Shown: one piece after another, positions 26,465 to 37,689 of the stretch | Numbering within the stretch: position 1 is the stretch's first letter | How the letters are laid out: the number at the start of each line of letters is the position of its first letter | Assembly: GCA_036417435.1 (NCBI GenBank) | Contig: CM070903.1 | Span: 87,255,001-87,319,000, forward strand | Length of the DNA: 64,000 nucleotides | Reading direction: 5' to 3' | Origin: Inia geoffrensis | Taxonomy: Eukaryota > Chordata > Mammalia > Artiodactyla > Iniidae | Made by a program: the position numbers and the translations under genes | Notes under the pieces: model-generated | Seen by the model: only the letters and a program-made list of their open reading frames with translations | Databases searched by the model: none | What the model was told of the DNA's origin: nothing

Positions 26465-26945
26465 AAAAATAGGGAGAAACGCAGCTCTTTACATCCTCAA
26501 CCAGAAAGAGGAGTTGTTAGATGTCATTTTAATCTACAATTTTTTCCCTGAACAAACTAAATGAAAGGAGCCATAATGCCTTCACCACTTCCACCGGCGC
26601 TTCTCTCAAATAGGACACCATTGGGTCTGTGGATGCTTGCAGGTATCCCCCCTACCAGCTACCTGTAATTACCCAGAGAGCCATAACAACTTTCCTGGAA
26701 GCCCAGAACTGATTTGATGATTGAAGAATACCTTCTTTAGGTAGGGAGCAGGAGAAAGGCAGATTATATCTAGGTAACGTCTAGCACTTTGTTTTAACAT
26801 GAACATGGGGCACGTGAAAATTTTCTCACTGGTCTCTGACTTTGATAACTTAAAATTGCCAGCTCATTGAAATCAAATAAAGTCAATGTATGATCTAGTC
26901 CAGAGATGGGTAGCAGACCCAGTTTTAGCAGTCCCTAAAATATTA
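26465..26945. other. Intergenic, unassigned
   Basis: Contains an unusually GC-balanced block (26570-26740) that resembles neither the adjacent L1 nor any SINE. No intact frame. Confidence 0.4.
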
Positions 26946-26947
26946 TA

Positions 26948-27050
26948 GTGCAGTAGTTCTCAACCCAAAGCACATCCCAGCCACCAGGGGACTTTGACAA
27001 ACTACACAAGCCTTAGCTCCACCCTTGGAGATTTACAGGTATAGGGAGCC
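26948..27050. mobile_element. MER5A-like (hAT-Charlie) fragment
   Basis: The 5' terminal box 'cagtagttctcaacccaaag' and internal 'agctccaccctt' match the MER5A pattern. Confidence 0.65.
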
Positions 27051-27247
27051 ACTATTGTGATGGAAAGGTATCACATTCTTCAGGTGTATTGTTTGTGTAT
27101 TATAGTGGGGAAAACAGAGTAGAACCATTGGAATAATGATGTAACAAACACAAAAATAGAAATGTATGAAACATAAATACACTCCTTTCCTTTTCCCCTG
27201 ATATTTTTGGACTTTATCACACAAACCAAATTAATGTACATGTATTC

Positions 27248-27762
27248 ATTTTCTATTGTTGTATAATAAATTATCACAAATGTATCAGCTTACAATAACA
27301 TTTATTATCTCACTAGGTCAGAAGTCTAGGCACATTGTATCTAAATTCTCTGCTCAGGGTCTTACAAGGCTGAAATCAAGGTGTCAGCTAGGGCTGCCAT
27401 CTCATCTGAGGGTTGGAGGTGTCTTCCAAGCTCACTGAAATTGTTGGCAGAATTCAGTTCTTGCAGTCATAGCTGTTACTGTTAACAGCTCGTAGAGATT
27501 GATCTCAGCTCCTAGAGGCCACCTTCAGGTCCTAGCCATAGGCCTTTTAAAACATGACAGCTTACTTCCTCAAAGCAAGCAGGATAATCTCACTCCAGTC
27601 TGTTACAACGGTCTTACATAAAATGAAATTACAGAAGTGAACTATCACATCACCTTTGCCACTTTGATGTAATCAATCAAGGGGGCCATGTTCCCACCAT
27701 ATTCACAGGTCCAGCCCACATCCAAAGGTACAGGATCATACAGGGGGTGTACACCAGTGGCT
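27248..27762. mobile_element. Second copy of the repeat seen at 25.8 kb
   Basis: 'ttctattgttgtataataaa', 'aaatcaaggtgtcagctagg' and 'ccatattcacaggtcc' match the same repeat class. More diverged. Confidence 0.55.
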
Positions 27763-28580
27763 GGGAATCCTGGCTGCCATCTTAGCTTCTGACCTACCAC
27801 AGTGTGCACTGAAGAAAGGGAAGGAATATAAAAGAATGGGAAAACCTTGGATGGGCAGAGAGTAACTGGAGAAGAGAATCAGAGTGATTGAGGAGTGGTG
27901 GCAAGAGGATAAAGAGCTGGGCAAACAGCCTTGGGGGAGAATCGGGAGAGTTAAGAGTTTTGCCTGGCAATGGACTTTACATGAGGCAGACAGAAAGATA
28001 CAATAAGGAAGGAGGACTTCAAGGAAATTCTTCTGACTACTAAGAACTTACTCCCTTTTTTGATATTTTCTTTAGAGACTGCCATAAAATACCTTAATTT
28101 CTTTCAGCTAATTGTATGTGTAGTTGTTTTTCTTTCTTATTTTTATTTCTTGCTTCACTGTCATTCATTTCAGTGCAAATCTGTGCTCAGAATGAAACTC
28201 GAAGTGATCCAACAATATTTTGATTATATTGTAAAGATGAGGCTTAGGATTCAAACAGACCTTAAATCAAATCTCCACGCCTTCATTTACTAAGTCCGTT
28301 ATTTTTATAAGCCTCCACCAATTATTAAGCACAATATGCCTATTCTAAATGATGTTGCTTAATTTAGCTTGTGATCAAGATATTGCCTCCAGTTGACTGA
28401 TTTATCTCCTGTTATCTGGTTAAGTGACAGCTGTGATCACCAGTTTATCCAGATTGACAACAAAATAAATAAATGCAGTGAATTACTTCATTAAATTCCT
28501 TAAGTGGTGGTACATATTAAAAAGAATATCTATAACTATCTAAGGTGTACAATAAATATCAGCTTCTACTATTATAGTTT

Positions 28581-28792
28581 GTTTTGTTTTGTTTTTTTTT
28601 CCCGGTACGCGGGCCTCTCACTGCTGTGGCCTCTGCCGTTGTGGAGCACAGGCTCCGGACGCGCAGGCTCAGCGGCCATGGCTCACTGGCCCAGCTGCTC
28701 TGTGGCATGTGGGATCTTCCCGGACCGGGGCACGAACCCATGTTCCCTGCATCGGCAGGTGGACTCTCAACCACTGCGCCACCAGGGGAGCC
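28581..28792 (-). mobile_element. CHR-2-type SINE
   Basis: Inverted body with a T-rich end at the left. Duplication 'ctactattatagttt'/'ctactattacagttt'. Confidence 0.94.
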
Positions 28793-29209
28793 CTACTATT
28801 ACAGTTTTAAAATTTCCTACACCCTGTCAAACCAACTGGCAAAATGTATTATTATTATGTAAATGACATGTAAAACTAGGAAAGTGAAATTGAGACATAT
28901 CAGGAGGAGAGCTGATATTAAGCTCATGCTTCTCAGCCTAGACTGTAAAGCACCACAGCAGCTGAAGTTTCTGTCTAGCCATTGATGTTTTCTCAGAGAT
29001 TTCCATGTAATAAGTGTTGAATGAATACAACATTTGATAAATGAAAACAATATTCTGTGTCTAATTACCAGTTCCATTTATGGTGTTCATAGCCTTATTA
29101 AGGGGTCCAGGATCAAGACAGAGGTGGAAGCCCTACCTATCAGAAAATTAAGGGCTTGGAAGAGTTGGGAAATAAATTATGTTCTTGCTGGAAGATATAA
29201 TAAGTAATT

Positions 29210-29765
29210 TATGCATTCATTTAAAAATATCCTTTGAGCACTTTCTGTGTTTAGATACCATAATAGATGTTGTAGGGGTTAAATAAAGTATACAAGATTT
29301 AATTTCTACTCTCAAGGATCTTCAGTCCAATAGAGAAAATACTTGTATACCAATAATTTATATACAAGGCTAGATGTGATAAGTGACACATATAAAACAA
29401 AACAAAATTGTATAGGACTTCAGAGAAAGAAGAGATCACCTTAGACCATGGATAGGCTAACTATGGTCCATGCGCCAAATTCATTGTGGCCTGTTTTTGA
29501 ATGGACCATGAGCTAAGGATAGTCTTTACATTTTGATAAAACAAAGAAGAATATAGACGCTGCATGTGGCAAAGCCTAAAATTTGACTGTTACTTTACAT
29601 AAAAAGTTTGTGGACACCTGTTCCAGACAAATGAACAAAGAAGGCTTCATAGAAGGCACATTTGATCTAGGCCTTCAACTGATGGACAGAGCTGGGGTTG
29701 GGGAAGGGCACTTGGAATGAAGGGAATTACTTTTACTCAAGCCCAGGGGCAGTGGACTTCAGGAC
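29210..29765 (+). mobile_element. L2-like/CORE repeat split by a hAT element
   Basis: 'aatatcctttgagcacttt' and 'caaggatcttcagtccaata' (29210-29440), then 'gatctaggccttcaactgat' (29640-29760), form one dispersed repeat with the 29450 element inside. Confidence 0.5.
29450..29632. mobile_element. Second copy of the hAT-type repeat seen at 2.3 kb
   Basis: It shares 'taactatggtccatgcgcc', 'ggcctgtttttga' and 'aaaaagtttgtggacacctg' with the same family. It is inserted within an L2-like stretch and is more degraded than the 2.3-kb copy. Confidence 0.55.
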
Positions 29766-29769
29766 ACAT

Positions 29770-31555
29770 CCGAGAATAATGGTGACAAATCCCATTTGGT
29801 ATGACTAGGAGTTTTATGAAGGGAGAAGTGGAGGAGTCTGGAAGGGTTGTCTATGGTAGGTGGGCTAAGGAAATGGACTATGCAGTAACTGAGGACATCA
29901 CAGTTGCCAGAAAGAATTTCATGCAGTTTTTGCAGTGGCCTCTCTTCAAGGATTCTAATGATGAGAATGAAGATGATTTTTCATAGTGGAGCACTATAGT
30001 AGTGTAATTTTTATGACAATTAGCCAGAGATGAATCCCATGCTTCACTCCTGCCACCAAAAAACTCATGACAGCAATGCAGATTCTCTTAACTGCAGCCT
30101 AGGTCAGACTGAAACTCCCAACCAGCTGCTTAAAGACACCTTGCTTTATTGTTTCCCATTTCCTCCACCAGCTAGCTCCCTGAAAATGTGATTTAAAATG
30201 GGATTTCAGACAGACTTTCTAGTGTAGCTTTGTTTCACATGACACTATGTTATTAATGCATGACACTATATTATTAATAATATTCACCAACAAGTCTCAG
30301 ACCCACTATTTCACCCTCATTTAGTGGCAATCTCCAGCAATCAAATAATTGCACTTGTCTGTCTAGCCCAGGCACAAGACACACTTACACAGACTGCTCT
30401 GTTGGTCAGTTCCATTTGCTGACAGCTCAGCAGGGAGGGATCGATTTATTCAATGCATAAGGCTCCTGCATACAAGTGGAACTCGGGCTAGGGAAGGGGA
30501 GAAATGACTGAGAAAGGCAATGGAAAAAGACGTGCAATGCGGAATGAAATGGCGGTTGGTTGGGAAATCTCCATTTGGGAAAAGACACTTCTAGTCCACC
30601 CCAATTTCCAACTTTCCGCTGAAATCCTGAATGCCTGTTTTCCTCCCTCACAGGCTGAGAAGATAGCAGAGCCTTTATCCAGAAATACATGCCTTCTGTG
30701 TGCTGTCACTCTGGTCAGACACATTGCAATTCTCTGACTGGCCCTCCACTCACATGCTCTGGACTTTTATAAGGACAACAGTTCTTGTAATTAGAAAGGA
30801 AAGTAGGATGTCAGACTAAAACAGACGCAGCAAGGAAAAAATAAAACCAGTTGAAGAAAAAGGAAAGAAAATCACGGGAGAAATAGTTATAAATTACTTT
30901 ACAATAACCACAAGGCAGGGTGGGATCACCTGACTTGGATGCAGATGAGGCCGACAGGAGGAAAGGGTGGCTGAACCTCAGCCTTCCCTTCTGACTTTCC
31001 AGCATCTCCTCCACTTCCCCACTGCCCTAGGCCCTCATATTCCTACCCAGGCCTGTCTTCCATCCCACTTGCTCTAAATATCTCCTTTCTTCCTTCCATT
31101 CTGCACCAGAATTAGAGCATTCCTTTTACTAGCTATTAATAGCAAAAGGATCTCTTAAAACACTTCATGAAGGAGTCTGTTGATCATAGCTCAGTATGAT
31201 AATTTACTAAGAATATTCACTTCCAAACAGGGAAAAATAGGATGAATTCCCATTGGTAGATTGTCAGGTCATGGTAGGATCACTGAAGGTAAGGAGGAAA
31301 AGAAGAAGATAAAAAGGGGTGGAATGAAGGAGAAGGGAAGGGAACTAAATATGTACTGAGTGACATTTAGTTTTACATATAGCATTGTGTGAGCAGCTGC
31401 CTACAAGAGATTCTATGGGCTAAATGGCTGCTAGTCAGGAACGCAGACTCCATTGACCCAGATGTGAGCAAATTCCTTAAGGGTGGTAAGGAAATATAGA
31501 GAAAGGCAATTCTATGACCCTCTCATGACCCAAACACTATATACATCTGGAAAGT
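29770..31555. other. Intergenic, nothing recognised
   Basis: Short open frames occur by chance. No splice-supported gene or repeat family was identified. Confidence 0.5.
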
Positions 31556-31559
31556 GGAC

Positions 31560-31705
31560 AATAAAGGTGAGCAATTACTGGACTCTGTCAGGGCTTTAGA
31601 AAAGTCAGTCAACCATTTTGAGGCTCAGTTTCCTCACTTATAAAACAAAGCTGTTGAGGGCGAAAGGGTCTCTACATTTCCTTCTCATTCTTAAATTATA
31701 TAATT
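31560..31705 (+). mobile_element. MIR fragment
   Basis: 'gaggctcagtttcctcactt' and 'ataaaacaaag', sense MIR core. Confidence 0.6.
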
Positions 31706-31859
31706 CAATGAATTTTGTCTAATTTTTCCCTCTGTAAGTTCATTCCTATAGCAGATAAACATGCTTTTATTTCTTCCATCTTAAAAGAAAAAGCATAAAA
31801 ACTCTCCTTATACTGCTTCTCTGTCTGATTTCTCTAATTTCTTATTTCTCTAATTCCCT

Positions 31860-32640
31860 TTTCAGCAAAATTCCTTGAAAGAGATGTCTTATAATCCATA
31901 TCTCCACTCTTTTTCTTCCCATCCTCTCATGAATCCACTCCAATCAGACTTTTGTCTCCATTGTGTTGCAGAAACTTTTCTCATAAATATCACCAAAGGT
32001 CTCTAGTAGCCAATTCTCAGTTGTTCTTTTATTTGACTATTAGCAGTATTTTATACAATTCCTCCATTGAACACTTTCTTCATTTGGCTTCCAGGACACC
32101 ACATTCACCTAGATTCTGGCCACACTTTTTCAGTCTAATTTTCTGGCTTTTCATCATCTCCCCAAATTCCAAATATGAACGATACAAAAACACAGCCCTT
32201 ATTCCTCTTCTTCTCTCTCCACTCATACAATGGATGATTTCATCTGTTCCATGGCCTTGAAGGCTATCTATGGGCTGATGACTCTCAGATCTCTCTCCTG
32301 ACACCAGACTTGAATATCCAAATGCCTATTTGAAACTCCTTAGATATCTAGTTGCTATTTCAAACTCAACACAACAAAAGCTCCCACCACCAGCTTGCTC
32401 TTCCTGAAGTCTCTCCAGTCCCATTAAGTGGCAACTCCAGCCTTCCAGCTACTCAAGCCTACTGCTTGGGAGTCACTCTTGAATCCTTTCTCTCTCACAC
32501 ACATACAATATCTCATCCATCAACAAATTCTCTCAGCTCTTCCTTCAAAATATAAGCAGGAGTCCAGCCACTTCTTTCCACTTCCACTGCTACCATCATC
32601 TCCTACTTGATTGCAGTAGCCTCTTATACCAGTCACCATC
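31860..32640 (+). mobile_element. L2 fragment (ORF2 3' part)
   Basis: 'atatccaaatgcctatttga', 'agtggcaactccagccttcc', 'gggagtcactcttgaatcc' and 'ccacttccactgctaccatc' follow the L2 reverse-transcriptase tail. Degraded. Confidence 0.75.
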
Positions 32641-33119
32641 CACGTTGGAAACAGATGGCATCCCCCAATAGAGTAACTGAAGAAATTTTAATTAAGGACG
32701 TTTTATGAAGGTGTGGACAGGATTAAGGGAAATTAGCAAATGATGGTCAAGTGTCCAGTGTCTAGCATGGCTTTGGAGGCCAATGGAGTCATTACTATCC
32801 TTAGACATACATGAAAAAAAAAAAGGAGTGGGAGTAATTACCTGAAGACACACAACAGGAACTGCATTCTTCAGTGGAAAAACTCAGCCAGCCTTTGGCA
32901 ACAATCAGAAAGGAAAATGGAGGAATGAAGACCATGAACTCACTGTCCTCCTGCCTTCTGATCTTCTGATCACAGACATAACTGAACCCCAAGCCAGAAG
33001 ACAAGGGGGCCCATTGATGCAGTCCATTAAGGTCAGCCTCCTAGCCTCCTGTGCTCCTCTGGGACACAGAGCAGAATGGAAAACAGTAGAGAAGGGATCT
33101 GGAGGGGAAAACAAATGTA

Positions 33120-33225
33120 TTTGGCAAAATATCCTCATCTGCAAAACAGAAATAAATATTACTGTCATGGAGTGAAGTGAAATAATCAACATAAAGCATT
33201 TAGCACAATGCCTGGCACATAGTTT
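33120..33225 (+). mobile_element. MIR 3' fragment
   Basis: 'tcctcatctgcaaaacagaa' and 'agcacaatgcctggcacata'. Confidence 0.75.
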
Positions 33226-33460
33226 TTAGGGGGAAAAAAACAACTTTTATATGCCTGGCATCATATTTCCAAAGGTGGATTTTTATGGAGTGATGTTTTC
33301 CAAACTTCAGATCATGACCAATTAGTGGGCTGTGAACTTAATGGGTCTCCCAGCATTTTTTTTAAGAAATAGAAAAGACCAGCATGCATCTCATGAAGCA
33401 AGGGCAAGTATTGTCTCAAAAACATTAATTTCCTTTAAATTCACATTAAATTCAATGCAT

Positions 33461-33500
33461 GTGTGTGTGTGTGTGTGTGTGTGTGTTTGTGTGTGTGTGT
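33461..33500. repeat. (GT)n microsatellite next to mariner
   Basis: 40 nt of GT with a single interruption near 33487. Confidence 0.97.
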
Positions 33501-34708
33501 ACGTGCACGCACACATTCAACTGTGTATTTGTTTCCTAGGGTCAGAAGGTAAAATATATTGGGTTGGCCAAAAAGTTCCTTCAGTTTTTAAGTAAAAATA
33601 AAAGACACATTTTTCATTTTCACCAAGAACTTTATTGAACAACGTATTCACCCTTTTGTTCCACTACCTTCTGCCATTTTTCAGGCAACTTCATAATTTC
33701 ATCTTCCCAAAACTTTTTATCTTTTTGAGCAAAGGACTGTTCCAGGTGCCTTTTACAATCTTTCAGGGAATTGAAATTTTTTCCATTAGGAGAATTTTGT
33801 AAAGACCGAAATTAATGGAAATCCGAAGGTGCAATGTCTGGTGAATACAGTGGATGAATCAGAACTTCCCAGCCAAGCTGTAACAGTTTTTGCCTGGTCA
33901 TCAAAGAAACATGTGGTTTTGAGTTAACCTGATGGAAGATTATGTGTTCTCTGTTGACTAATTCTGGGTGCTCTTCATCGAGTGTTGCTTTCTGTTGGTC
34001 TAATTGGAGCAGTACCTATTGGAATTAATCATTCGGTTTTCCAGAAGGAGCTAATAATAGAGGACTCCCTTCCAATGCCACCATATACACAACATCACCT
34101 TCTTTGGTTGAAGGCCGGCCTTTGGTGTGCTTGGTGGTGGTTCATTTAGCTTGCCCCACAATCTCTTCTGTTCCACACTATTGTACAGTATCCACTTTTC
34201 ATCACCCGTCACAATTTGTTTTAAAAACGGAACATTTTCTTTATGTTTAAGTAGAGACTCGCATGCGGAAATATAGTCAAGAAGGTCTCCCCGCTCCACC
34301 CCGGCTTAATTTATGTGGAACCCAAACATCAAAGCAATTAACATAACCAAGCTGGTGTAAATGATTTTCAACACTTGATTTGGATATTTTGAGTATGTTG
34401 GCTATCTCCCCCATGGTATAACACTGATTGCTCTCAATTAATGTTTCGATTTGACCGCTATCAACTTCAACTGGTCTACCCGAATGTGGAGCATTGTCCA
34501 GCGAGAAATCTCCAGCACAAAACGTCGCAAACCACTTTTGACACATTCGATCAGTCACAGCACCTTCTCCATACACTGCACAAATACTTTTTTGTGTTTC
34601 AGTTGTTTTCACCTTTCTTGAAATAATAAAGCATAATATGCCAAAAATGTTGCTTTTTTCTTCCATCTTCAATATTAAAATGGCTACACAAAAATTCACC
34701 GATTTTGG

Positions 34709-34911
34709 GCTTCCCTGGTGGCACAGTTGTTGACAGTCTGCCTGCCGATGCAGGGGACACGGGTTTGTGCCCTGGTCCGGGAAGATCCCACATGCCGCGG
34801 AGCGGCTGGGCCCGTGAGCCATGGCCGCTAAGCCTGCGCGTCCGGACCCTGTGCTCTGCAACGGGAGAGGCCACAACAGTGAGAGGCCCGCGTACCGCAA
34901 AAAAAAAAAAA
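34709..34911 (+). mobile_element. CHR-2-type SINE nested in mariner
   Basis: Near-consensus copy with an A tail. Duplication 'aattcaccgatttt'/'aattcaccaatttt'. Confidence 0.95.
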
Positions 34912-35024
34912 AAATTCACCAATTTTGATGTTTTTTTTTTTTTTAAAAATGCACGCTGATAGGACAGCTGTCACAATACAATCTAAAAAAAATTGTTTCA
35001 AATGAAGCTAAAGACAACTAAGCA

Positions 35025-35350
35025 GGGCCTCCCTGGTGGAGCAGTGGTTAAGAATCTGTCTGCCAAAGCAGGGGACACAGGTTCGAGCCCTGGTCCAGGA
35101 ATATCCCACATGCCACGGAGCAACTAAGCCTGTGCACTACAACTATTGAGCCTGTGCTCTAGAGCCTGAGAGCCACAACTACTGAAGCCTGCGCACCTAG
35201 AGCCCGTGCTCCACAACAAGAGAAGCCACCGCAAAGAGGAGCCCACACACCGCAATGAGGAGTAGCCCCCACTCGCCACAACTGGAGAATGCCCAAGCAC
35301 AGCAACAAAACCCAATGCAGCCAAAAATAAATAAATAATTTTTTTTAAAA
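35025..35350 (+). mobile_element. Long CHR-1-type SINE nested in mariner
   Basis: Extended body with an AAATAAAT-type tail. Duplication 'aaagacaactaa' on both sides. It lies between the CHR-2 SINE and the right mariner repeat. Confidence 0.94.
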
Positions 35351-35635
35351 AAGAAAGACAACTAAACACTACTAGAGCCATTTTACAGGAAAAAAAAAAA
35401 AAAACGAACCTTTTGGCCAACCCAATATTTCTTACTAAGAATTATGGTCAGAAAGTGTTTGAAAGCCCCAATTCAAGAGTACTTCTAGCTACTTCCTCTC
35501 ATCTCTCACTTATTCCTCCCCAAGAAGTGATTTGCCTGGTTGACAAATGTGGGAGGAGAAATTGAGCATACGTGCTTGAGTCTTTTCTCATTCTCTTGTC
35601 CCTGCTAGTCTCCTCTTCTGTCTTCTCTTATTCGC

Positions 35636-35972
35636 TATGGTAGACGAAATAATAGCCCCCAAAGATACCAAGTCCTAAAACCTGGATCCCATGAATATTA
35701 CCTTATATGACAAAGTCTTTGCAGCTATGATTAAGTTAAGGATCTTGAAATGGGGATATTATCCTGGATTATAGGGGTGGGCCCTAAATGCAGTTATATG
35801 TATCCTTTAAGAGGGAGGCAGTGGAGATTCTACACACAGAGGAGAAAGGCAACATGAAAACAGAGAACAGTAGAAAGGGATTTCAAGACACTGGCCCTCC
35901 TTGAAGATTGAAGTTATGCTGTCACAAGTCAAGGTATGCTAGCAGACACCATAAGCTAGAAGAAACAAGGAG
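35636..35972 (+). mobile_element. MLT1-type solo LTR
   Basis: 'aaataatagcccccaaagat', 'tttgcagctatgattaagtt' and 'ggattataggggtgggccc' follow the MLT1 order. No internal sequence. Confidence 0.8.
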
Positions 35973-36006
35973 TGATTACTTATCCATTCATCAGTCAGTA
36001 GACATT

Positions 36007-36269
36007 TTTTTTTAAGGTTTAAATTTTTTACTTATTTTTGGCTGCATTGGGTCTTCGTTGCTGCACGCGGGCTTTTTCTTGCAGTGGCTTCTCCTTGCAG
36101 TGGCTTCTCTTGTTGTGGAGCACAGGCTCTAGGTGTGCAGGCTTCAGTAGTTGTGACGCACGGGCTTAGTTGCTCTGCGGCATGTGGGATCTTCCTGGAC
36201 CAGGGATCAAACCCGTGTCCCCTGCATTGGCAGGTGGATTCTTATCCACTGTGCCACCAGGGAAGTCCC
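36007..36269 (-). mobile_element. CHR-1-type SINE
   Basis: Inverted copy with 'tttggctgcattgggtcttc' at the tail side and 'gccaccagggaagtccca' at the head. Flanks near 36000 and 36275 are similar but diverged. Confidence 0.9.
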
Positions 36270-36424
36270 AGTTAATAGATATTTTAAAAAATTGCTTTTA
36301 AGGGTCCTTTCCATGCCCTTAGTGGGTAGGGAAGGGATTACTAGGCTTGCCACCATGAGTGAAGTGTCATGAGAATTGGGAAGGCCTTTGCACACCAATT
36401 TGCACTCTGACTTCCCTCATAATA

Positions 36425-36640
36425 ATAATAGCTACACTGAGTGATAATTATGTATAGAACACACAATGTACATCTCTATCCTTACAAAAATTTAGCAAGG
36501 TAGCCATCATTACCCTTCTTTTACAAATGAGAAAACTCAGAGTCAGGAATAGTAATAACTATTGGACAAGTTTGTCCAAAGTCACACAACTAGTAAGTGG
36601 CAGAGACAGGTTGTCCATCTAGCTTGATTTGCTTCCAAAA
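36425..36640 (-). mobile_element. MIR
   Basis: 'cttttacaaatgagaaaact' and 'aaagtcacacaactagtaag', near-complete inverted copy. Confidence 0.85.
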
Positions 36641-36644
36641 ACAG

Positions 36645-37685
36645 AGCCATCTCCACTTCATGTGTCTCCCTGTGTTGTCCACCACTGGTTTCCTGAGGCT
36701 AGGTTTGTGTTCCTCAAGCAGGCAGCATATCATAGTTTGTATATTTCAAAACTATACATAACAGGAAGTTTTGCACATAGCAGTCTAGTTTTTTCTGGCC
36801 ATTTTGGTCCCAAGGTCTTATGTCCCACTTGATTATTTCTTTTGTAGTTGTTGGGTTAAAAATAGATAAAAGGGGGCAAAAGAGGAAGATGTACACTTAA
36901 CACTAGGGTCTTAGTGTTGGATCGTTTGTTGACAATAAATTTCATTACAAAAATCTCATGGCTATCTTGGAGATTCAAGCACAGAATCTTTTTATACATG
37001 AGGAAAAGAAAGTCAACAAATTCACATATTTGTCTAATAACCAACGACCTCATCAAAGCAGGATTTCATTGCAATGTAAACAGACTCCTAATACTTTGTA
37101 AGTTCGAAGTGGGAATTAACTCCAAATTTATTTTGATCATCCAAACATCACATTGTAAAATTTCCATTACTGTCTCCATTATTTTTCTCTTCTCCTTTTA
37201 TGTAGGGATATATGAAACTGATACTCTGTAAAGGCAAAACCAAACCCTACTTTTTACTTTGAGAAGGGGAGAAATTTTAAATAGCATTTTTCAGTTGTGG
37301 TGATTTTGAGATCCCATGATCAGAGTATTAACTGTCCTTGGAAGTAGTAATTCCATTCCACAAAACCAAACCCCAAACATTCACACAAGTTCCTGTCAAG
37401 TCACATATTTAAACAAATTATTCTAAATAAATGAATGCTACAGAACCCCCGAAACAATGTGGTTTGCTCCTTTGATTTTCTGGAACATCTTTTTGCTATA
37501 CTGTGCCGCTACATACTTATTTGGCTTCATGGTGGACTTGTTACGGCATGTTTAAGAATATTCATTACTCTTGGCAGTTATAAACAAAATAAATGCCAAA
37601 TGGAGATGCTAAGATGCAGGCAAAAAAAAAAAAGTTCAGAGTGTAGCTACACAGTATTTGCTCACGCCATTCTACATCAATACCC
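36645..37685. other. Upstream of the DNAJC19 promoter, unassigned
   Basis: No repeat or gene recognised. By human synteny a SOX2-OT first exon or intron on the - strand could lie here; the sequence itself gives no proof. Confidence 0.4.
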
Positions 37686-37689
37686 TTCC

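Larger units (their letters stand above)
33559..35425 (-). mobile_element. Mariner DNA transposon with dead transposase, split by two SINEs
   Basis: The terminal inverted repeats (TTGGGTTGGCCAAAAAGTTC at the left, its near-complement at the right) are flanked by TA on both sides (33557-33558 and 35426-35427). The - strand encodes a recognisable mariner transposase: a helix-turn-helix region (residues like YGEGAVTDRMCQKWFA, about 34630-34470), the HKLS linker, TGDEKW (first catalytic D, codon 34203-34201) and YSPDIAPSDFH (third D, codon 33823-33821). The second catalytic D is Val (HQVN, codon 33928-33926). The conserved WDWKG reads WHWKG. There is a frameshift near 34290 and a stop right after SDFH. 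It is non-functional. Without the two SINEs the element is about 1.3 kb, the usual size. Confidence 0.95.

Noticed and set aside
28559..28862. Clustered tRNA-like promoters as possible tRNA genes
   Set aside because: The A/B-box-like motifs belong to tRNA-derived SINEs with poly(A) tails and target duplications; no cloverleaf gene was found.
29801..29986. 61-codon acidic open frame (MTRSFMKGEVEES...)
   Set aside because: No recognisable family, no splice or promoter support, and it follows L2-like repeat sequence. Treated as chance.
34075..34077. WDW-to-WHW change as loss of a mariner catalytic Asp
   Set aside because: The DD34D triad lies in TGDE, HQDN and SPDxAPSD; the Asp in WDWKG is conserved but not one of the three. 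Only the HQDN change removes a catalytic residue.
34277..34900. 207-codon open frame on - as a possible gene
   Set aside because: It is a fusion of SINE antisense sequence with the N-terminal part of a dead mariner transposase.
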